From Rhodospirillaceae bacterium (lineage in GTDB: Bacteria > Pseudomonadota > Alphaproteobacteria > UBA8366): DNA of 6,845 nucleotides. The DNA is taken from NCBI GenBank assembly GCA_002722095.1, contig PBKG01000002.1, positions 55,114-61,958 of the forward strand, read 5' to 3'. The position numbers were made by a program, and so were the translations under genes. The notes below the pieces were generated by a model. It saw only the letters and a list, made by a program, of their open reading frames with translations. It did no database searches and was not told where the DNA came from. Below, piece after piece: positions 6,046 to 6,845 of the stretch (positions are counted from its first letter, which is position 1; each line of letters opens with the position of its first letter).

Positions 6046-6690
6046 TTACGAAGAGGACAGCTGTTCCAAACGCTGTTCCATGCGTGCGATCAGCCCTTGA
6101 ATACCGTCTTTTTTGATTATTGCCGCGAACTCGGATCGCTGGGTCACCGCCATACTGATGCCTTCGACGTAAATATCGATGATCTTGAATTGGCCTTTGA
6201 ATTTACGCAGCCGCCAATTGCATTTGATCGGTGCGGTGCCATTGGTTTGAATAATGCGCGAATGGACAATTATGTCGCCTCGTCCGACGCTGGACGTTCT
6301 GGTTACCTTGAAAGTTTGGCCAGAATAGCCGCCGAGGCGAGAGGAATAGGTCTTTAACACCCATTCGGAAAATAATTTTTGGTAGCTTTTGCGCTGTTGG
6401 CGGCCCATTCGACGCCAATGGACGCCGATGACAAAACGCGCGAGATTCCTCATCGCAAATTCGTTGCGCAGAATATTGCGGAACTTGTTTTCCCGTTCAG
6501 CCAGCGTGCCGTCTTTATCGCTCAAGGTTGCGATGGCCTTAGATGCCAGCGTCTGGATAAATTGTTTCGGGTCGTCTTCGGTTGTGTGTGCCTGGGCGGA
6601 ACCAGCGAAACTTACACCAGTACTGACCGTTACAATTGCCAATGTGGCCACAGCCAAAAAAGCCAATCGGGAAATCTTCATTCTTAACAT
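6046..6690 (-). CDS. mlaC: MlaC/Ttg2D-family periplasmic phospholipid-shuttle protein
   Basis: The 214-residue product has the family's length. In the Mla pathway MlaC carries phospholipids across the periplasm between the outer-membrane MlaA complex and the inner-membrane MlaFEDB transporter, keeping the outer membrane asymmetric. A signal peptide is visible, with basic MLRMKISR, a hydrophobic core at about 9-28 and AQA at 32-34 as a likely cleavage site. The mature part carries family blocks AERENKFRNIL (64-74), MRNLARFVIGVHWRRM (80-95), YQKLFSEWVLKTYSSRL (103-119) and IIDIYVEGISMAVTQRSEF (170-188). The ATG at 6690 is chosen because GGTGAT at 6697-6702, which fits the 3' part of an extended Shine-Dalgarno, lies six bases upstream; the ATG at 6681 is also possible. 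No other mla gene is visible. Hopanoid-cluster HpnM proteins belong to the same family and are an alternative identity, so the gene symbol is less certain than the family. Confidence 0.9.
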   Translation of the reverse strand: MLRMKISRLAFLAVATLAIVTVSTGVSFAGSAQAHTTEDDPKQFIQTLASKAIATLSDKDGTLAERENKFRNILRNEFAMRNLARFVIGVHWRRMGRQQRKSYQKLFSEWVLKTYSSRLGGYSGQTFKVTRTSSVGRGDIIVHSRIIQTNGTAPIKCNWRLRKFKGQFKIIDIYVEGISMAVTQRSEFAAIIKKDGIQGLIARMEQRLEQLSSS

Positions 6691-6779
6691 CCCAAAATCA
6701 CCAAAAAATCTGCCGGAAAATTGCCGCTCGGCGATTTCCCAATACGGTCAGGACAAGCATGTAGGCGGCCATCGTCACC

Positions 6780-6807
6780 CCAACTTGAGCCCACCCTCAA
6801 GTGTTGG
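6780..6807. other. Inverted repeat (stem-loop) upstream of the mlaC-like gene
   Basis: CCAACTTGAG (6780-6789) pairs with CTCAA (6796-6800) and GTTGG (6803-6807), giving two five-pair helices with a two-base bulge and a six-base loop. Neither strand has a following T-run, so it is not a standard terminator. The outer arm 6803-6807 can instead pair with GCCAAC at 6828-6833 (see the next entry). If the mlaC-like transcript begins upstream of this, the structure would lie in its leader. Confidence 0.4.
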
Positions 6808-6833
6808 CCGGACACATAGAAAGTTGTGCCAAC
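6803..6833. other. Alternative inverted repeat sharing an arm with the neighbouring stem-loop
   Basis: GTTGGC (6803-6808) and GCCAAC (6828-6833) are perfect inverted repeats around 19 bases. The left arm is also used by the stem at 6780-6807, so the two folds exclude each other in RNA. A small dyad, GTTG-TGC-CAAC, lies at 6823-6833. A weak minus-strand promoter match (TTGAAA at 6836-6841, TATGTG at 6813-6818, 17-base spacer) overlaps the region, so these could equally be DNA-level operator symmetry. Confidence 0.3.
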
Positions 6834-6845
6834 CATTTCAAGCGT

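Noticed and set aside
6679..6681. Alternative ATG start for the mlaC-like gene
   Set aside because: It would still leave a good signal peptide, but it has a poorer ribosome-binding context than the ATG at 6690. The choice is not certain.

Overview
The window looks like ordinary chromosome from an alphaproteobacterium, possibly of the Rhodospirillales. The base composition is moderately GC-rich, roughly mid-50s percent by eye. The main pointers are a HyuB-type hydantoinase beside a TauD-type dioxygenase, and a short MlaC-type periplasmic protein. The lineage is inferred from protein style and is not proven. I see no rRNA, tRNA, insertion sequence, phage gene or CRISPR array.

Left part (1-2353): two divergent metabolic genes share a 158-bp control region. 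On the minus strand is the first 453 codons of a hydantoinase B / oxoprolinase-family protein, whose C-terminus lies beyond the left edge. On the plus strand is a complete 277-residue TauD/TfdA-family Fe(II)/2-oxoglutarate dioxygenase with all expected metal and cosubstrate ligands. Each gene has a plausible sigma70-like promoter in the shared gap, so co-regulated breakdown of a small organic nitrogen or sulfur compound is a reasonable guess. The substrate cannot be read from the sequence.

Middle part (2493-5783): two cell-envelope genes converge tail to tail with only 18 bp between them. The plus-strand gene encodes a lipoprotein with a Pro/Gln/Ala-rich linker and an unrecognised C-terminal domain. 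The minus-strand gene encodes an 833-residue protein with a small N-terminal domain, a long Pro/Ala-rich linker, one transmembrane helix, two blocks of ankyrin repeats and an unrecognised C-terminal domain. The positive-inside rule places the ankyrin repeats in the periplasm. An AT-rich upstream region carries a two-part repeated motif that overlaps a candidate promoter.

Right part (6046-6845): an MlaC/Ttg2D-family phospholipid-shuttle protein with a signal peptide lies on the minus strand, followed by 155 bp with two overlapping inverted repeats and no confident gene. The three right-hand genes all encode envelope proteins, but nothing in the sequence ties them to one pathway.

The least explained items are the domain architecture of the ankyrin protein and the duplicated motif upstream of it. 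I do not see convincing evidence for a wholly new multi-gene system.
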